The notes beneath the pieces are model-generated. The model saw only the letters and a program-made list of their open reading frames with translations. It searched no databases and was not told the origin of the DNA. 64,000 nucleotides of DNA from Opitutales bacterium (GTDB taxonomy: Bacteria; Verrucomicrobiota; Verrucomicrobiia; Opitutales; UBA2987). Within the stretch, counting starts at the first letter, position 1, and each line of letters begins with the position of its first letter. The stretch covers positions 1-64,000 of the forward strand of contig JAJFLU010000048.1 of assembly GCA_021772515.1 (NCBI GenBank), read 5' to 3'. Positions 8,324-18,946 of this stretch are shown in pieces. The translations under genes were made by a program, and so were the position numbers.

Positions 8324-9571
8324 CTACCGATAGAGCCAGAATTTTCGGCTCATGGCCCGAAATACCTGAGATTGCGTCCTCCATTTGCGGAGGTGTTTTT
8401 GGACATCCACCCGCGCGCCGTCGTGGGTCAGGGCATCCCACCACTCGGTCGAGCCGACGTGCTTGTTGAATAGTCTGGCCTTGGAATTAGTGGCCGAGGA
8501 AAAGGGATTCGTCCCTCTCCATTGGCAGGCCAACTGCATCATGTGAAAACTGATTTCCGTCGGATGAAGTCGAGACCAATCATCCACAACAAGGTAAACC
8601 CCACGCCCTTTCCCCGAGTAAACGATTTTGTAATCCAGGCCCGGTATGTTTTTGCTTCTAAGCGCAGTTGCGATCTCCTGCGGTGATTTTCCCGGAAAAG
8701 TCAAAAGTCGAAACGGAAACTGCGTCCCATAGCCGTGCCGGAATCCCCCTAGCTGCGCCCCAAGACCCGTCATGGAATACCCGAGCGCCGCCGAGAGGTC
8801 GGGGATGGCGGGTGAGGTCGGAACCCACCTCAACCCGGTGTCCGTCCAGAGCATACTGCGGTTCCAGCCCTTCATCGGAACGACTGTCAATTTAGCTTTT
8901 TCCAGAGCGGGTTTGCTGACTTCGAGCCAACCGGGCACCCCCTTTGCCATGATGGCCAACTCACCGATGGTAAGCCCATACAAATAGGGCACCCGATACG
9001 CGCCCACATAGGATTTCCACCCCGCCTCCATCAAGGGTCCATCCACTTTTCGGCCTCCCAGCGGGTTGGGCCGGTCGAGCACCACCACCTCCACCTTGTT
9101 CTCAAAACAGGCTTCCATCGTCAACCGCATGGCGCTGATATAGGTATAGGAACGCACCCCCAAATCCTGCAAATCGATGACCATGACATCGAGACCCCGA
9201 AGCATCTTTTTGGTCGGCTTGCGATATTTTCCATACAAGGAGTAAACCGGCAATCCTGTGCGCTTATCGACTCGGTCCTCGATTGGTTCATTGGCCTTTT
9301 CGTTGCCATAAATGCCATGTTCGGGGCCAAAAAGAGCGACGAGGTTGACCTTTGCGCTGCGCCGCAAAATATCGATGGTGCTGACGCCGCGACGGTCCAC
9401 CCCGGCGGGATGAGTCAAAAGGCCGACCCGCTTGCCTTTCAAAAGCCGAAAGTTCTCCTGTTTGAGAACATCGATACCCAGAAAAATTTTCCTGCCGGGC
9501 TCGGCTCCGTTAATCACGGATGAAGCGCAAATCAGGCAGACCAGGGAAAAAATCAATGCCTTTATTTTCAC
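8324..9571 (-). CDS. Secreted DUF1343 protein, NamZ-like exo-N-acetylmuramidase
   Basis: A 415-residue protein with a signal peptide ([21 protein letters not shown]). DUF1343 includes NamZ (GH171), which releases MurNAc from the non-reducing end of peptidoglycan fragments. Conserved-looking segments are [34 protein letters not shown] and [10 protein letters not shown] set the start at GTG 9571, four nucleotides after the DUF2062 stop; a longer reading would overlap that gene by about 140 nt and bury the signal peptide. It is probably co-transcribed with DUF2062. The role in cell-wall recycling is inferred from the family. Confidence 0.85.
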   Translation of the reverse strand: MKIKALIFSLVCLICASSVINGAEPGRKIFLGIDVLKQENFRLLKGKRVGLLTHPAGVDRRGVSTIDILRRSAKVNLVALFGPEHGIYGNEKANEPIEDRVDKRTGLPVYSLYGKYRKPTKKMLRGLDVMVIDLQDLGVRSYTYISAMRLTMEACFENKVEVVVLDRPNPLGGRKVDGPLMEAGWKSYVGAYRVPYLYGLTIGELAIMAKGVPGWLEVSKPALEKAKLTVVPMKGWNRSMLWTDTGLRWVPTSPAIPDLSAALGYSMTGLGAQLGGFRHGYGTQFPFRLLTFPGKSPQEIATALRSKNIPGLDYKIVYSGKGRGVYLVVDDWSRLHPTEISFHMMQLACQWRGTNPFSSATNSKARLFNKHVGSTEWWDALTHDGARVDVQKHLRKWRTQSQVFRAMSRKFWLYR

Positions 9572-9575
9572 GAAT

Positions 9576-10208
9576 TTATTCAGATGGGGTTTGAGGTTGA
9601 GAATCGGCCGGTGGCGGTTCTTTCGGCTTTCTTTGAAGGTGTCGCAATTTTGCGATTGTGCGGGAACCCCGGATTGCTGCCACCCTGTAAATAAGACTCG
9701 ATATGAATCCCGCAAAGTACCCGATTACCAGCCCCCCCAATGATATGGCCGCATACCAGTAAACCCCCTTTTGCACAAATCCGGCCTCTGTGGCAATGGA
9801 TCCGACCTCTTTAAGAGCCTCTTCACTACCAAATACACTGAGCAGAAAATCTCCTATGAAATACGCCGCCGTGTAGATAAACGGCACCGTAAATGGCGTG
9901 GAAAGAAATTGCAGACCAAAAATGATCGGTAAGTTGGCGCGAAACAAAAAAGCGGCTCCAATTGACAGCGGTATTTGCACACCGAGCAGGGGCAAAAAGG
10001 TCAAAATACAACCGGCATAAAGGGCGCGAACCACCTCCGGCACTTTGAACGACCATAGGAACGGCGTCTTCCGCACAGTGGCCGCAAAAAACCGGATAAC
10101 CGGATAGGTATGCACATTTCCCTTACGCGGAAGGATGCGCAATAAACGCTTTAGCCTCCTGATTCGGGAAAAATGTTCTTCTTTAAGTTTGGCCTCTTCA
10201 GCCGTCAT
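9576..10208 (-). CDS. DUF2062 membrane protein
   Basis: A 210-residue protein with a basic N-terminus, three to four hydrophobic helices and a Pro/Gln-rich cytoplasmic tail. DUF2062 pattern is visible in the region around [20 protein letters not shown] and in the Pro-rich loop [10 protein letters not shown]. Function of the family is unknown; some members are attached to glycosyltransferases. It lies four nucleotides upstream of the NamZ-like gene, suggesting a link to envelope maintenance. Confidence 0.8.
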   Translation of the reverse strand: MTAEEAKLKEEHFSRIRRLKRLLRILPRKGNVHTYPVIRFFAATVRKTPFLWSFKVPEVVRALYAGCILTFLPLLGVQIPLSIGAAFLFRANLPIIFGLQFLSTPFTVPFIYTAAYFIGDFLLSVFGSEEALKEVGSIATEAGFVQKGVYWYAAISLGGLVIGYFAGFISSLIYRVAAIRGSRTIAKLRHLQRKPKEPPPADSQPQTPSE

Positions 10209-10344
10209 TTTAAAAAGCCCAACACCCTCATTCGAATTTGGGTGGAAAATGGGGCAGTAGATTGGTTAAACAGGGTAGTTACGGAAATAGTAGGTGGATA
10301 AAAATAACTTTATCGCCACTAATTTGAACCCCGCAACATATTTG

Positions 10345-11523
10345 CTACCGCAGGCGGGATAAATTTGCGCGAATGGCTTCATAAAGCGAACGCTCGTTTT
10401 GCATATGCGGGGTTTGAGGGCTCCAATCGGGGCGGGAAATGGCGATTAGGTCATTTTGTTTGACCCCCGGCGGCAGGAATTGTTCGAGCTTTTCTTCCAC
10501 TGATCCTGCAAAAACCTTAACAGGTTTTCCGTTTTTACCGGCCATTGCGAGTAGGCCTCCCGGAGCCTTGCCGCCCAGTGAACTACGGTCGAAACGCCCT
10601 TCACCGGTCAGCACAAGATCGGATCGGGAAATTTTCTTCTCCAGTCGCAGCCATCGCGAAACCAGATCGAATCCAGGGCAAATTCGCGCATTGCAGGCGG
10701 CTCTCAATCCGAAGGAAATCCCTCCCGCAGCCCCGCTTCCGGGCTCCGACTTCAAATCCAGCGGCTTATTCAGGAAGCGGCAAAGGTGCCCCGCCAAAAC
10801 ATCCATTTCGGAATCCATCCGCTCCAGATCATCCTTTTTCAGGCCCTTTTGAGGACCGAATACAGCCGCCGCTCCGTTGGTACCCAAAAGAGGATTCGCC
10901 ACATCGCAGGCAATGTAAATCGGAGGCAGATTTTCTAATATTTTTCCCGAAAAATCGCTCACCTGCTTCCACTTCGCGGGGGTGATTTGTGTGATCGGTT
11001 TTTTGTCCTGACCTATAAACTCCAGCCCGAGAGCTTCCAACGCTCCAAGCCCGAGATCGTTCGTGGCGCTCCCGCCCACCCCGAGTAAAATAGCATCTGC
11101 TCCTTCCCGCGCAGCCCGCGCGAGGAGTTCGCCGGTTCCAAAAGAGGATGCCCGCCAAGGATTTCGCTCGCCCATTTCAAGCCGCTCCAGCCCACTCGCT
11201 TGGGCCATCTCCACAATCGCGATTTTTCCTTTCGCGGGCAGTTTCAGACAGGTTTTTAAATCCTCTTCCAAAACACTGAGATCGACCATCCCGATTTCCG
11301 CTTCGATCTTACGAAAATTGGGATCGAACACCGGAATTTTCATAATGTTCCCCTCTCGGGAACTTGTCAAAATTTGGCAAAATCTCTCTCCACCATCGGT
11401 CAGGGGGACCATTTCGACGAGCCAATCCTTCTTCTCATCGCGGACTGCCTCCGCCGCGATGCGGCAAGCCTTTTCCGCTGTCAGGAAGTGCTTGAATTTA
11501 TCGAAGGCGACAAGAATTCTCAC
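10345..11523 (-). CDS. Glycerate kinase (GlxK/GckA type I)
   Basis: A 392-residue kinase converting D-glycerate to a phosphoglycerate with ATP. Family landmarks are the N-terminal VAFDKFKHFLTA, VPLTDGGERF, the GVGGSATNDLGLG loop, PGSGAAGGISFGL and VLTGEGRFD. Length fits the family. It follows the PhyH gene by 45 nt on the same strand and precedes DUF2062 after a 136-nt gap in which I see no clear signal. It would feed glyoxylate or serine-derived glycerate into glycolysis. Confidence 0.92.
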   Translation of the reverse strand: MRILVAFDKFKHFLTAEKACRIAAEAVRDEKKDWLVEMVPLTDGGERFCQILTSSREGNIMKIPVFDPNFRKIEAEIGMVDLSVLEEDLKTCLKLPAKGKIAIVEMAQASGLERLEMGERNPWRASSFGTGELLARAAREGADAILLGVGGSATNDLGLGALEALGLEFIGQDKKPITQITPAKWKQVSDFSGKILENLPPIYIACDVANPLLGTNGAAAVFGPQKGLKKDDLERMDSEMDVLAGHLCRFLNKPLDLKSEPGSGAAGGISFGLRAACNARICPGFDLVSRWLRLEKKISRSDLVLTGEGRFDRSSLGGKAPGGLLAMAGKNGKPVKVFAGSVEEKLEQFLPPGVKQNDLIAISRPDWSPQTPHMQNERSLYEAIRANLSRLR

Positions 11524-11568
11524 TCAAATTTCTAAAAAAATACTCCAATCTGCGGTTCTGTAGTTTTC

Positions 11569-12456
11569 TTAATTCCGATTCCGGTAGTACTCCGACTCGT
11601 CCACAATCTCGCCGTTTTGATGAAAGGCGGTCCCAAACACATGGCCCGTGTAAAACTCGGAATCCGGATTCTGTTTGGGCAATCGAATGATGCCCGGTTC
11701 GCAGCGAACGGCTTCCCGCCGTCGGCCGCACATTAAAATACCGGTGTCCTTCCATACCGTATCGCTGATTTGATAGGCATCATCGGCCCGGTATTCAAAA
11801 ACGACTCCCCGGCGCGGCTTTCCCGAGAGGTTGGCCGGTGATCCATGCAGCGTGAAACCGTGGTGGATGCTGATGCCGCCGGTTTTTGGGGTGATTTGAA
11901 CAATTTTGGCAGCATCTTCCAAATACTGCCTCTCCTGGCATTCTGCGGTAAACAGACCGTCCACGGAATGGTCGAGGTATCCCAGTTTATGGCTTCCCTT
12001 GACCATTTGCATGCAGCCGTTTTCGGGGGTGGCATCGTCCAGCATAACCATGACCGCCAGCACCGAGGAATTGGTATGGGGGAAAAATGCCAAGTCCTGA
12101 TGCCAGGCAAAAGTGCCCATCCCCTTCGTCGGGGGTTTGGTCGCCAATTTGGAATGCTGTAACTGGATGTCGGGACCGATTAAAGGGGTGAGTCGGTTTA
12201 AAATCCTGGGGTCGCGAGCCAGTTCCATAAATATCGGATCGAGAGTGGTAATTTCCAACAAATGGACCGCTTTGGTAGCGTGACCGCCCTCGTTCAGCCG
12301 CTCGGTGATGGCCGGAGATGCCACCGCCTCCCGTAGCTTTTCGACCATATCCGCCGGAAAAACATCATCGAATACCAGAAATCCATTTTCCCGGTATTCC
12401 TCGACTTCACCAACCGTTAAACCCGCTTCTTCCACACTCCCGGTTCGCTGTATCAT
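11569..12456 (-). CDS. Phytanoyl-CoA dioxygenase (PhyH) family protein
   Basis: A 295-residue Fe(II)/2-oxoglutarate oxygenase. The facial triad can be seen: HxD in FAWHQDLAFF and the distal His in HHGFTLHGSPANLSG, followed by the 2-oxoglutarate-binding Arg in KPRRGVVFEY. Marine and soil bacteria carry many paralogues acting on varied small molecules, so the substrate is unknown. It is 27 nt downstream of the RNase G/E gene and 45 nt upstream of glycerate kinase, all on the minus strand. Confidence 0.85.
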   Translation of the reverse strand: MIQRTGSVEEAGLTVGEVEEYRENGFLVFDDVFPADMVEKLREAVASPAITERLNEGGHATKAVHLLEITTLDPIFMELARDPRILNRLTPLIGPDIQLQHSKLATKPPTKGMGTFAWHQDLAFFPHTNSSVLAVMVMLDDATPENGCMQMVKGSHKLGYLDHSVDGLFTAECQERQYLEDAAKIVQITPKTGGISIHHGFTLHGSPANLSGKPRRGVVFEYRADDAYQISDTVWKDTGILMCGRRREAVRCEPGIIRLPKQNPDSEFYTGHVFGTAFHQNGEIVDESEYYRNRN

Positions 12457-12483
12457 CTGAATCGAATCGATTTTTATATAGAT

Positions 12484-14238
12484 TTAGCGCAATTCCCGAC
12501 TGGTTTCCGCATCGAGAATGGTAAAATTTTCAACGTGGTGGGTGGGATCGGCCCGAAAGGCGAGCCGCACATTGTAAAGGTCTTCCAACTCGATAAGGTG
12601 GGCCTCATCCTCACGGCGGAGCCTTTCAAGGCTGCTCGGGTGGCATAATACGCGCAGGGTCAACTGATTGCCGTTTTTTTCGCTGCCGCCCCTCAGACGC
12701 CTCAATACGCTGACCAGCCTCCTCTGCACCTCGACACTCATTGTGCGGGGAGATTTTACGATGCCACGCCCGGAGCAATAGGGGCAATCCGAGTATATTC
12801 CGGAGGAAAAACTTTCCTTATGCCGCTGCCGGGTCATCTGCATGATTCCCAACTGCGAAATGGGCAAAATATGGCATTTGGCTTTATCCTTGGCCATCTC
12901 ATCGCGCATGACTTTGAGAACCGCATTGCGGTCCTTGCGCTGTTTCATGTCGATGAAATCAATGATGACCAATCCCCCCATGTTGCGGAGGCGAATTTGA
13001 CGCGCGACCTCTTTGGCCGCTTCCAGGTTTACGTGAACGATGAAATTTTTGCCGTCATCATTCTTGTTTTTATGCGCCCCGGTGTTGACGTCGATTGCGA
13101 CCAGCGCCTCGGTCTCCTCGACGACGATTTCACCACCCGAAGGGAGCGGGACAGTGCGTTGAAAAGTCTGCTCGATTTGCGGCTCGATATTAAACCGCTC
13201 AAAAATGGGAATGCTCTCCGCGAAAAGGCTCAGTTTGCTCCTCGAACGCGGGGAAATACCGCCGACCAATTCGGCCATGTGCTTGTAGTCATCCTCGTTG
13301 TCGATGAGGACGCGATCGATATCCTCGGTCAGAAAATCCCGCATCGTGCGCTCGATGATATCGGGCTCCTGATACAATCGCATGGGCTGCTTTGATTCCT
13401 TCATGCTCGCCTGAATTTCCTCCCATTCGCGGAGCAAAATATGTAGATCACGGACGAAAAAACGAATTTTCTTGGCTTCACCGGCAGTGCGTATAATGAC
13501 CCCCATGCCCTCTGGAATGGTCAATTGCTGGAGGATTTTCTTTAACCGCTGGCGCTCTTTGAAACTTTCGATCTTGCGGGAAATCCCGCATTGCCCGGAA
13601 AAAGGCATGAGCACCAGATACCGGCCCGGCAGGGCGATGTTGGTGGTGGTGCGCGGGCCTTTGGTGCCGATTTGGGCCTTCGTCACCTGAATGACGATCT
13701 CTTTGCCAACCGGGTAGAGTCCCGGGATGTCCTTGAGGGTGATTTTATCGCGCCGCTTCTTCTGTTCGGCAGAACGGGTGTCCCTCACGAATTCCACGGA
13801 GGAATCATTGGCCGCCGGGAGAATATCCCAATAATGTAAAAAAGCGTTTTTGGGCAGGCCGATATCGACAAAGGCGGCCTTCAATCCGGGCTCGAGATTC
13901 TGGATTTTTCCCTTGAAAATGCTCCCCACCATGCGCTCTTCGCCGATGCGCTCGATCTCGAACTTTTCCAGGATGCCCTCGACGAGCAGGGCCACCCGTT
14001 GTTCGAGCGGCTCGGAGTTGATGATGATTTCCCGAAAAGGCGAGGTATCCTTCTTGATCGCCTTGATCATGCGCTGCACGATGGGCTGCTTCTTGGCGCG
14101 TTCCTGAGCTTCCTGGTTTATCTGCTCGGGGTTGACATCTGCTAATGGCTGATCTTTGGGCGGAGGGGAGTTAAGTTTTTTTTCTAATTTCTTGGAAATG
14201 GAGTTAGATTTCGTCTTGGGCGAATTGGTAGGATTCAT
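12484..14238 (-). CDS. rng: Ribonuclease G/E family endoribonuclease
   Basis: A 584-residue enzyme of RNase G size, lacking the long C-terminal scaffold of E. coli RNase E. After a basic, Pro/Lys-rich N-terminal extension of about 70 residues come an S1-like domain ([24 protein letters not shown]), the catalytic DNase-I-like part with metal ligands in VAIDVNTG and IIDFIDMK, and the zinc-link [11 protein letters not shown] that joins subunits. It acts in rRNA processing and mRNA decay. It follows rodA; rod-shape genes next to rng is a widespread arrangement. Confidence 0.93.
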   Translation of the reverse strand: MNPTNSPKTKSNSISKKLEKKLNSPPPKDQPLADVNPEQINQEAQERAKKQPIVQRMIKAIKKDTSPFREIIINSEPLEQRVALLVEGILEKFEIERIGEERMVGSIFKGKIQNLEPGLKAAFVDIGLPKNAFLHYWDILPAANDSSVEFVRDTRSAEQKKRRDKITLKDIPGLYPVGKEIVIQVTKAQIGTKGPRTTTNIALPGRYLVLMPFSGQCGISRKIESFKERQRLKKILQQLTIPEGMGVIIRTAGEAKKIRFFVRDLHILLREWEEIQASMKESKQPMRLYQEPDIIERTMRDFLTEDIDRVLIDNEDDYKHMAELVGGISPRSRSKLSLFAESIPIFERFNIEPQIEQTFQRTVPLPSGGEIVVEETEALVAIDVNTGAHKNKNDDGKNFIVHVNLEAAKEVARQIRLRNMGGLVIIDFIDMKQRKDRNAVLKVMRDEMAKDKAKCHILPISQLGIMQMTRQRHKESFSSGIYSDCPYCSGRGIVKSPRTMSVEVQRRLVSVLRRLRGGSEKNGNQLTLRVLCHPSSLERLRREDEAHLIELEDLYNVRLAFRADPTHHVENFTILDAETSRELR

Positions 14239-14358
14239 ATCGAATAATTGGATAAGGGTTAATCGAGCCCTTTATCTTTATATGTTGCCGTAGATCGCAC
14301 CTGCCAATGGCCTCGGCCAAAGAAAGGATCTGCCCGGGAATATAGGGATGCCTCGGCA

Positions 14359-15597
14359 TCATGAAAATTCCCTCCGGTAGCGGTGCACGCTTTGCACCAG
14401 ACCCTGCAGTAGGCAACAACTCAAAATAAAGGACCCGCCGTAACTGAGAAATGGCAATGGCAAGCCTGTTATCGGCATCAAGTTGATTGTCATGCCGATA
14501 TTAATGTAAATGTGAACAATGAAAATTACGCTGACCCCGATACTCAACAACATGCCGAAACGGTCGCGCGCCATGCCGGCAATTCGCACCCCGTTGCACA
14601 CAATCAAGGCGAAAAGGAAAAGCACTGCCATGCTCCCCAGAAAACCCTTCTCCTCGGCCAAAACCGAGAAAATGAAATCATTGTGCGCCACAGACTGCGG
14701 CAAATAGCCCAGCTTGGCCTGCGTCCCCTCCGTCCAGCCTTTGCCGATCAACCCCCCGGAACCAACTGAGAGCATTGACTGGCGCTGATTCCAGCTCACC
14801 CCGATCCCCTTGGGATCGATGGCATCTGGAACAAACTGCGTGAGTATGCGGTTACGTTGGTAATCCCGGAGCGGAATCCACGATTGTTTTTCATAACTTC
14901 CCTGAGCCTCGTAAGCCGTAAGCTGGTTATCCTGCAAAAAATGCAGATACCGGTACAAATCTCCGGCCAACACGGCCACGAGCAGCAAAAACACCGCGAA
15001 AACCGCCGTGAAAAACCGCTTGGAAAGCTTTGAAACGTATAACAGTGAAAAGACCATTGGTGGAATTACCAACGCAGAGCCTAGGTCGGGTTGCAAAAAA
15101 ATCAACCAAATTGGTATCAATACCACAATTCCCACCAGCAGCAATACCCGAACGGACTCCCGAGCCGTTCCCACCTCCGAACGTGCCAACAAACTCGACA
15201 CCATCACTAGCACGCCGATTTTGGCTGCCTCCGACGGCTGAAACGAGGCCACACCCAGATCCAGCCACCGCAGGGAGTTAAAACGCTCATCCCCCAGTGG
15301 GGTCCATAAAAGCGCCAGCAGCACCAAGCTGCCCAGGTATATCAGGTGAGCCTTTTCCAGTAAAATCTTGTAGTCGAACAGAGAAACCGCAGAATAAACC
15401 CCAGCGCCAAGAATAATCCACACCACCTGCCGAATCCATTGCGACTGCCCGCTATATACTTGGGCCGAGTAGATGAAAAAAACACCCATCACACCCAGAA
15501 CAAAGATGGAAATCGGCTGAATCCAATCCGTACGACCGCGACCCGCCTGATAAATCAAAGCCCGATATCGGTTTCCCCTAAAAGACGCCTCATGCAT
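14359..15597 (-). CDS. rodA: Rod-shape-determining SEDS glycosyltransferase RodA
   Basis: A 412-residue polytopic protein of the SEDS family (RodA/FtsW/SpoVE) that polymerises glycan strands for cell elongation together with a class B PBP. About ten hydrophobic segments are seen. FLQPDLGSA holds the catalytic Asp (Asp171), and GIGVSWNQRQSMLSVGSGG and the C-terminal TGLPLPFLSYGGS are family signatures. A long loop between them is typical of RodA. The gene lies 120 nt upstream of rng; mreBCD and mrdA are not in the window. Confidence 0.93.
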   Translation of the reverse strand: MHEASFRGNRYRALIYQAGRGRTDWIQPISIFVLGVMGVFFIYSAQVYSGQSQWIRQVVWIILGAGVYSAVSLFDYKILLEKAHLIYLGSLVLLALLWTPLGDERFNSLRWLDLGVASFQPSEAAKIGVLVMVSSLLARSEVGTARESVRVLLLVGIVVLIPIWLIFLQPDLGSALVIPPMVFSLLYVSKLSKRFFTAVFAVFLLLVAVLAGDLYRYLHFLQDNQLTAYEAQGSYEKQSWIPLRDYQRNRILTQFVPDAIDPKGIGVSWNQRQSMLSVGSGGLIGKGWTEGTQAKLGYLPQSVAHNDFIFSVLAEEKGFLGSMAVLFLFALIVCNGVRIAGMARDRFGMLLSIGVSVIFIVHIYINIGMTINLMPITGLPLPFLSYGGSFILSCCLLQGLVQSVHRYRREFS

Positions 15598-15850
15598 GTT
15601 TTCAAAGTTTAGGAACTACACCACACCCTGCACCAATGATTCAAAATAAATTGCAATGCAACCAATCAAAGGCAAGGCAGGTAATTTTGGCTATCATGAA
15701 TGAAATTCGCGGTCCCGACAATTTGTATTAAAACCCAATCATATCATACGCAAAATACACCAACACCCACGATCCCCGATCTCGGGCTCCTGCCTGAAAT
15801 CCATTTCCCGCCAGCCGGTAAGCTTCAGAATCCTCGCGGCGCTCGTCTTT

Positions 15851-17929
15851 TTGGCGCCTTTTCCGATGCTCGGGGAGATTGTTGCAAGCTCCTATCTGCC
15901 CAAAGCCGCCCTCATACAAATTGGTTCTCTTTTGCTCCTCGCGGCGTGGCTTTATGAGGGGTTTCGGGCAAAATCCCTGACCATTACCAAAAATGGGTTT
16001 ATTTGGCCGTTGGCTGTATTTCTTGTCTGGGCCTTGCTGTCCCTCACATGGTCCCTCGATTCCTGGCTCGGTTTCTCCAGGTGGATCCACTGGGCGGCAT
16101 GTGGACTCCTCTTTTTTCTGGCTTTGCAAATCATCAAAAGCAGAAATCAATCGAGATTCTTGCTTTGTATGATCGTTGCCTCGGCGGTATGCCTTTCCCT
16201 GTTGGGGATTTTGCAATATTTGACGAATTTCAACTGGCTGCCTCAATCGGCTCCCCCGGCGGCAACTTTTTTCAATAAAAACATGGCCGGGCATTTTTTT
16301 GTCCTGGTATTCCCCGCAAGTCTTTACCTCCTCCTGAGCGCAAAAAACAAGCTGGCGATGTGGGCGGCGGCCTTTGCGCTCACCTGTGTAAACGTGATTG
16401 TCTTTTATACGTTTACCAAGGCTGCATGGGTTTGCGTAACCTGGGAATGCCTGCTTTTTCTCGGTATTTTTGAATTTGAACGCAGCAGGAGCGGGAAGTC
16501 GGCGTTTTGGGGAAAGCCGAAGGCAGTCGCTCTTGCCGTTTCGATCGCAATCACATTGGTGATGTCCAGCCTGACTCCCGATGGCTGGAAATGGCGCATG
16601 GATGAAAATTATCACTATCTTTCAGGCATGTGGAATCCCGAGTCCCATGCAGCCGAAGATAATTTACAAAGCCTGCAGCAATATTCCTCTACAAGTGTGA
16701 GTTCGCGATTGATTCTGTATAAAAACACGCTGGAAATGATTGCTGAAAACCCGATTCTCGGCGTAGGGGCCAATAATTTCAGTATCCACTACCCGAACAC
16801 CTCACGAAAACTTCCGAGAGACGGTGACAGCATGATTTTGACCCAGGCTTTTCATGGCCACAATGATTTCCTCCAATTGCTCTCGGAGCTTGGTCTGCCA
16901 TTTGCGGTGATACTCTGTTGGGCGGGTTTCCTGCTCCTGAAAAGTTCTCGAAACCTGTTCCGACGGAATTGTCCAGCGGAGGATCGCTATCTGGGCGCTG
17001 CCATGCTCATTGCCCTTGCTGGGCTGACGCTCAATGCCAATTTCAGCTTTCCCCTCTACCGGGCCATACCGCCCTTTCTCCTCGCCGTTTACACCGCGAT
17101 TTTTGTTCAGTTAACCAGAAGAGGTGACCCTGTAAAAGCGATCTCATTGAAACTTATCGGAAATCAATGGCTCGGCGCCGGTTGCGTATTCGCTTCGATC
17201 GGGTTGGTTGTCTGGAGCATTGCCCAGTATTTCGTAATTAAGTCGGACGGGCATTTCTACTCGATGCACAAAGCCATCAAAATCGAGAATTACGGAAAAG
17301 CATTGGCCCAGCTCGATAAAGCAAAACATTACAACCCCTTTCGCCATGACACTTTGAAAATGGAGGGGCAGATTTACCTCAAACTTGGCAGGGTCGAAAA
17401 AGCCAGGGATTTGCTTTCCGCCTACCGGGAATTCAACCCAAATTACGCCCAGGGTCTGATGCTGTTGGGACGAAGCCACCAACTATTGAGAGAGTTCGAG
17501 GAGGCGGAAACGGCGCTGGAAAAAGGAATAGAAATCGACCCCAATGTGGCGCGAATGCACGATCTGCTGGCCAATGTTAAGTCATCATTGGGTAAACACG
17601 GGGCGGCTCTCAGGGAATTTCGCATTGCCGCAAAACTGAAACCCGAAAACCCGATTTACCAATACAACCTTGGGATCAAGGCCCGATCGATGAAACATTT
17701 CGAGGAGGCGGTCCGGGCTTTCAAAAAGACGGCCCAGTTAAAAGATTCTTCCCATAACGCATATTTGTCTCTCGGATTGATTTTATTTTACGAATTGAAT
17801 GATCCCGATTCCGGCATTGAATACATGCAAAAGGCCCTCGATATCAATCCGACCATCAACAATGCCGACCAGCTAAAGCTATTGATCGCAGCCTCAGAAT
17901 TTAAAACCAACGAGCAGCGCCCGCAATGA
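15851..17929 (+). CDS. O-antigen ligase-like membrane protein with C-terminal TPR repeats
   Basis: About 692 residues. The first 400 carry some ten membrane helices with a large loop containing the Wzy_C-type region (AENPILGVGANNF and AFHGHNDFLQLLSELG), as in O-antigen ligases and polymerases. After the last helix (about residue 440) come four to five TPR-like repeats (LDKAKHYNPFRHDTLKMEG onward). It likely transfers a glycan to a lipid or protein in the periplasm. The start is uncertain: no ATG fits. TTG 15851 is used here, but an in-frame CTG at 15794 would add a basic N-terminus and complete the first hydrophobic segment. Its stop overlaps the next gene (ATGA). Confidence 0.82.
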   Translation: MAPFPMLGEIVASSYLPKAALIQIGSLLLLAAWLYEGFRAKSLTITKNGFIWPLAVFLVWALLSLTWSLDSWLGFSRWIHWAACGLLFFLALQIIKSRNQSRFLLCMIVASAVCLSLLGILQYLTNFNWLPQSAPPAATFFNKNMAGHFFVLVFPASLYLLLSAKNKLAMWAAAFALTCVNVIVFYTFTKAAWVCVTWECLLFLGIFEFERSRSGKSAFWGKPKAVALAVSIAITLVMSSLTPDGWKWRMDENYHYLSGMWNPESHAAEDNLQSLQQYSSTSVSSRLILYKNTLEMIAENPILGVGANNFSIHYPNTSRKLPRDGDSMILTQAFHGHNDFLQLLSELGLPFAVILCWAGFLLLKSSRNLFRRNCPAEDRYLGAAMLIALAGLTLNANFSFPLYRAIPPFLLAVYTAIFVQLTRRGDPVKAISLKLIGNQWLGAGCVFASIGLVVWSIAQYFVIKSDGHFYSMHKAIKIENYGKALAQLDKAKHYNPFRHDTLKMEGQIYLKLGRVEKARDLLSAYREFNPNYAQGLMLLGRSHQLLREFEEAETALEKGIEIDPNVARMHDLLANVKSSLGKHGAALREFRIAAKLKPENPIYQYNLGIKARSMKHFEEAVRAFKKTAQLKDSSHNAYLSLGLILFYELNDPDSGIEYMQKALDINPTINNADQLKLLIAASEFKTNEQRPQ

Positions 17930-18366
17930 ATATGGACTCAGCCATCAGCTTGCCAGCCGTGAACGCCAGCCTGAACGCCTTTGCCCTGCTATTACTAACG
18001 GTGGGGTATCTCCTCATTCGGTCGGGCAAAAAAAATGCCCATCGCATCACCATGTGCGCGGCATTTACCGTGTCCTGCCTCTTTTTGATCGGCTATGTGA
18101 GCAACCGCATTATGGTCAAGGGCGTCCATACGGAATTCGGGGGTGAGGGCATCTGGCCCATGATCTACTACCCCATGCTGATTTCCCACATCGTCCTGGC
18201 CATGTTTATCGTGCCTCTGGCATTGAGAACCCTCTATCTGGCGATCAAAGGAAATTACGCAACACACCGCCGCTGGGCCCGGGTGACCTTCCCCGTCTGG
18301 TATTACGTTTCCCTCACCGGCGTGCTCGTTTACTTTTTCCTCTACCAGTGGTTCCCCGCCGGATGA
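17926..18366 (+). CDS. DUF420 membrane protein (YozB-like)
   Basis: A 146-residue protein with four hydrophobic helices and conserved-looking His and Arg residues (HRITMCAAF, SHIVLAMF, HRRWARVTFPVW). DUF420 proteins such as YozB are often near cytochrome oxidase or SCO genes, and a respiratory assembly role is suspected for the family, not shown here. It overlaps the O-antigen-ligase stop by four nucleotides and is convergent with the cupredoxin gene, four nucleotides away. Confidence 0.83.
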   Translation: MNMDSAISLPAVNASLNAFALLLLTVGYLLIRSGKKNAHRITMCAAFTVSCLFLIGYVSNRIMVKGVHTEFGGEGIWPMIYYPMLISHIVLAMFIVPLALRTLYLAIKGNYATHRRWARVTFPVWYYVSLTGVLVYFFLYQWFPAG

Positions 18367-18370
18367 GAAT

Positions 18371-18841
18371 TCAGGAACCTTTGACGGTCATCAAACCCTT
18401 CATTCCTGCAAAAAAATGACCGGGGAAAGTGCAAACATAGGGATAATCGCCGGGTTCGGAAGGGGCTGTAAAGGTGACTTTAACCGTTTCTCCCGAACCT
18501 GCCAGACCTGTTTTGGCGATTACGCTATCCTTCATGGCGGGCGGTATATAATCGGTGTCCTTTGACGAAATACCCGTTTGGGCAAATTTCATGGTATCGG
18601 TTTCCCGTTTTAAAACGACCACATTATGGGCCATGGCCACCTTGGGCAGCTTGCCGATATTTTTAAAGATAATGGTAACTTCCTGACCCGCCTCGACCTC
18701 GAACGCAACGATATCGTATTTCATTTGGTCGTTGCCAGTGATTTCAATCACCTTTTCGGCCCATATTGAAGTTGAGGTCAAAACAAGAAGCCCGGCTGCC
18801 AATGCTCCGGTTTTTAGTAGATTTCGGTTTATTTTCATCAT
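18371..18841 (-). CDS. Exported azurin-like cupredoxin
   Basis: A 156-residue periplasmic blue-copper protein with a signal peptide (NLLKTGALAAGLLVLTSTSI, cut near IWA-E). The copper site is visible: His in AMAHNVVV and Cys, His, Met in VCTFPGHFFAGMKG (C-x4-H-x4-M). It should carry single electrons between respiratory complexes. Two ATGs in tandem (18841 and 18838) follow the upstream untranslated stretch; an earlier in-frame ATG (18901) would put 20 residues before the signal peptide and is rejected. It is convergent with DUF420, which supports a respiratory setting. Confidence 0.88.
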   Translation of the reverse strand: MMKINRNLLKTGALAAGLLVLTSTSIWAEKVIEITGNDQMKYDIVAFEVEAGQEVTIIFKNIGKLPKVAMAHNVVVLKRETDTMKFAQTGISSKDTDYIPPAMKDSVIAKTGLAGSGETVKVTFTAPSEPGDYPYVCTFPGHFFAGMKGLMTVKGS

Positions 18842-18946
18842 GTTATCTGCAAAAATAGATTTTAGAGTTAAATTGAATGTTAGACGGCCTCTCAAAAGCA
18901 AGCAAGTTCAACTTATGGATATCCAACAAGGAAAGTTAAAAATCCA

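Noticed and set aside
9572-9715. N-terminal extension of the DUF1343 protein
   Set aside because: Would overlap DUF2062 by about 140 nt and place 48 residues before a clear signal peptide.
12820-13395. Plus-strand frame opposite the RNase G/E gene
   Set aside because: Antisense to a well-supported gene; no family resemblance or ribosome site.
14204-14419. Short minus-strand frame between rodA and rng
   Set aside because: Overlaps both neighbours and has no recognisable feature; the 120-nt gap is more likely a spacer.
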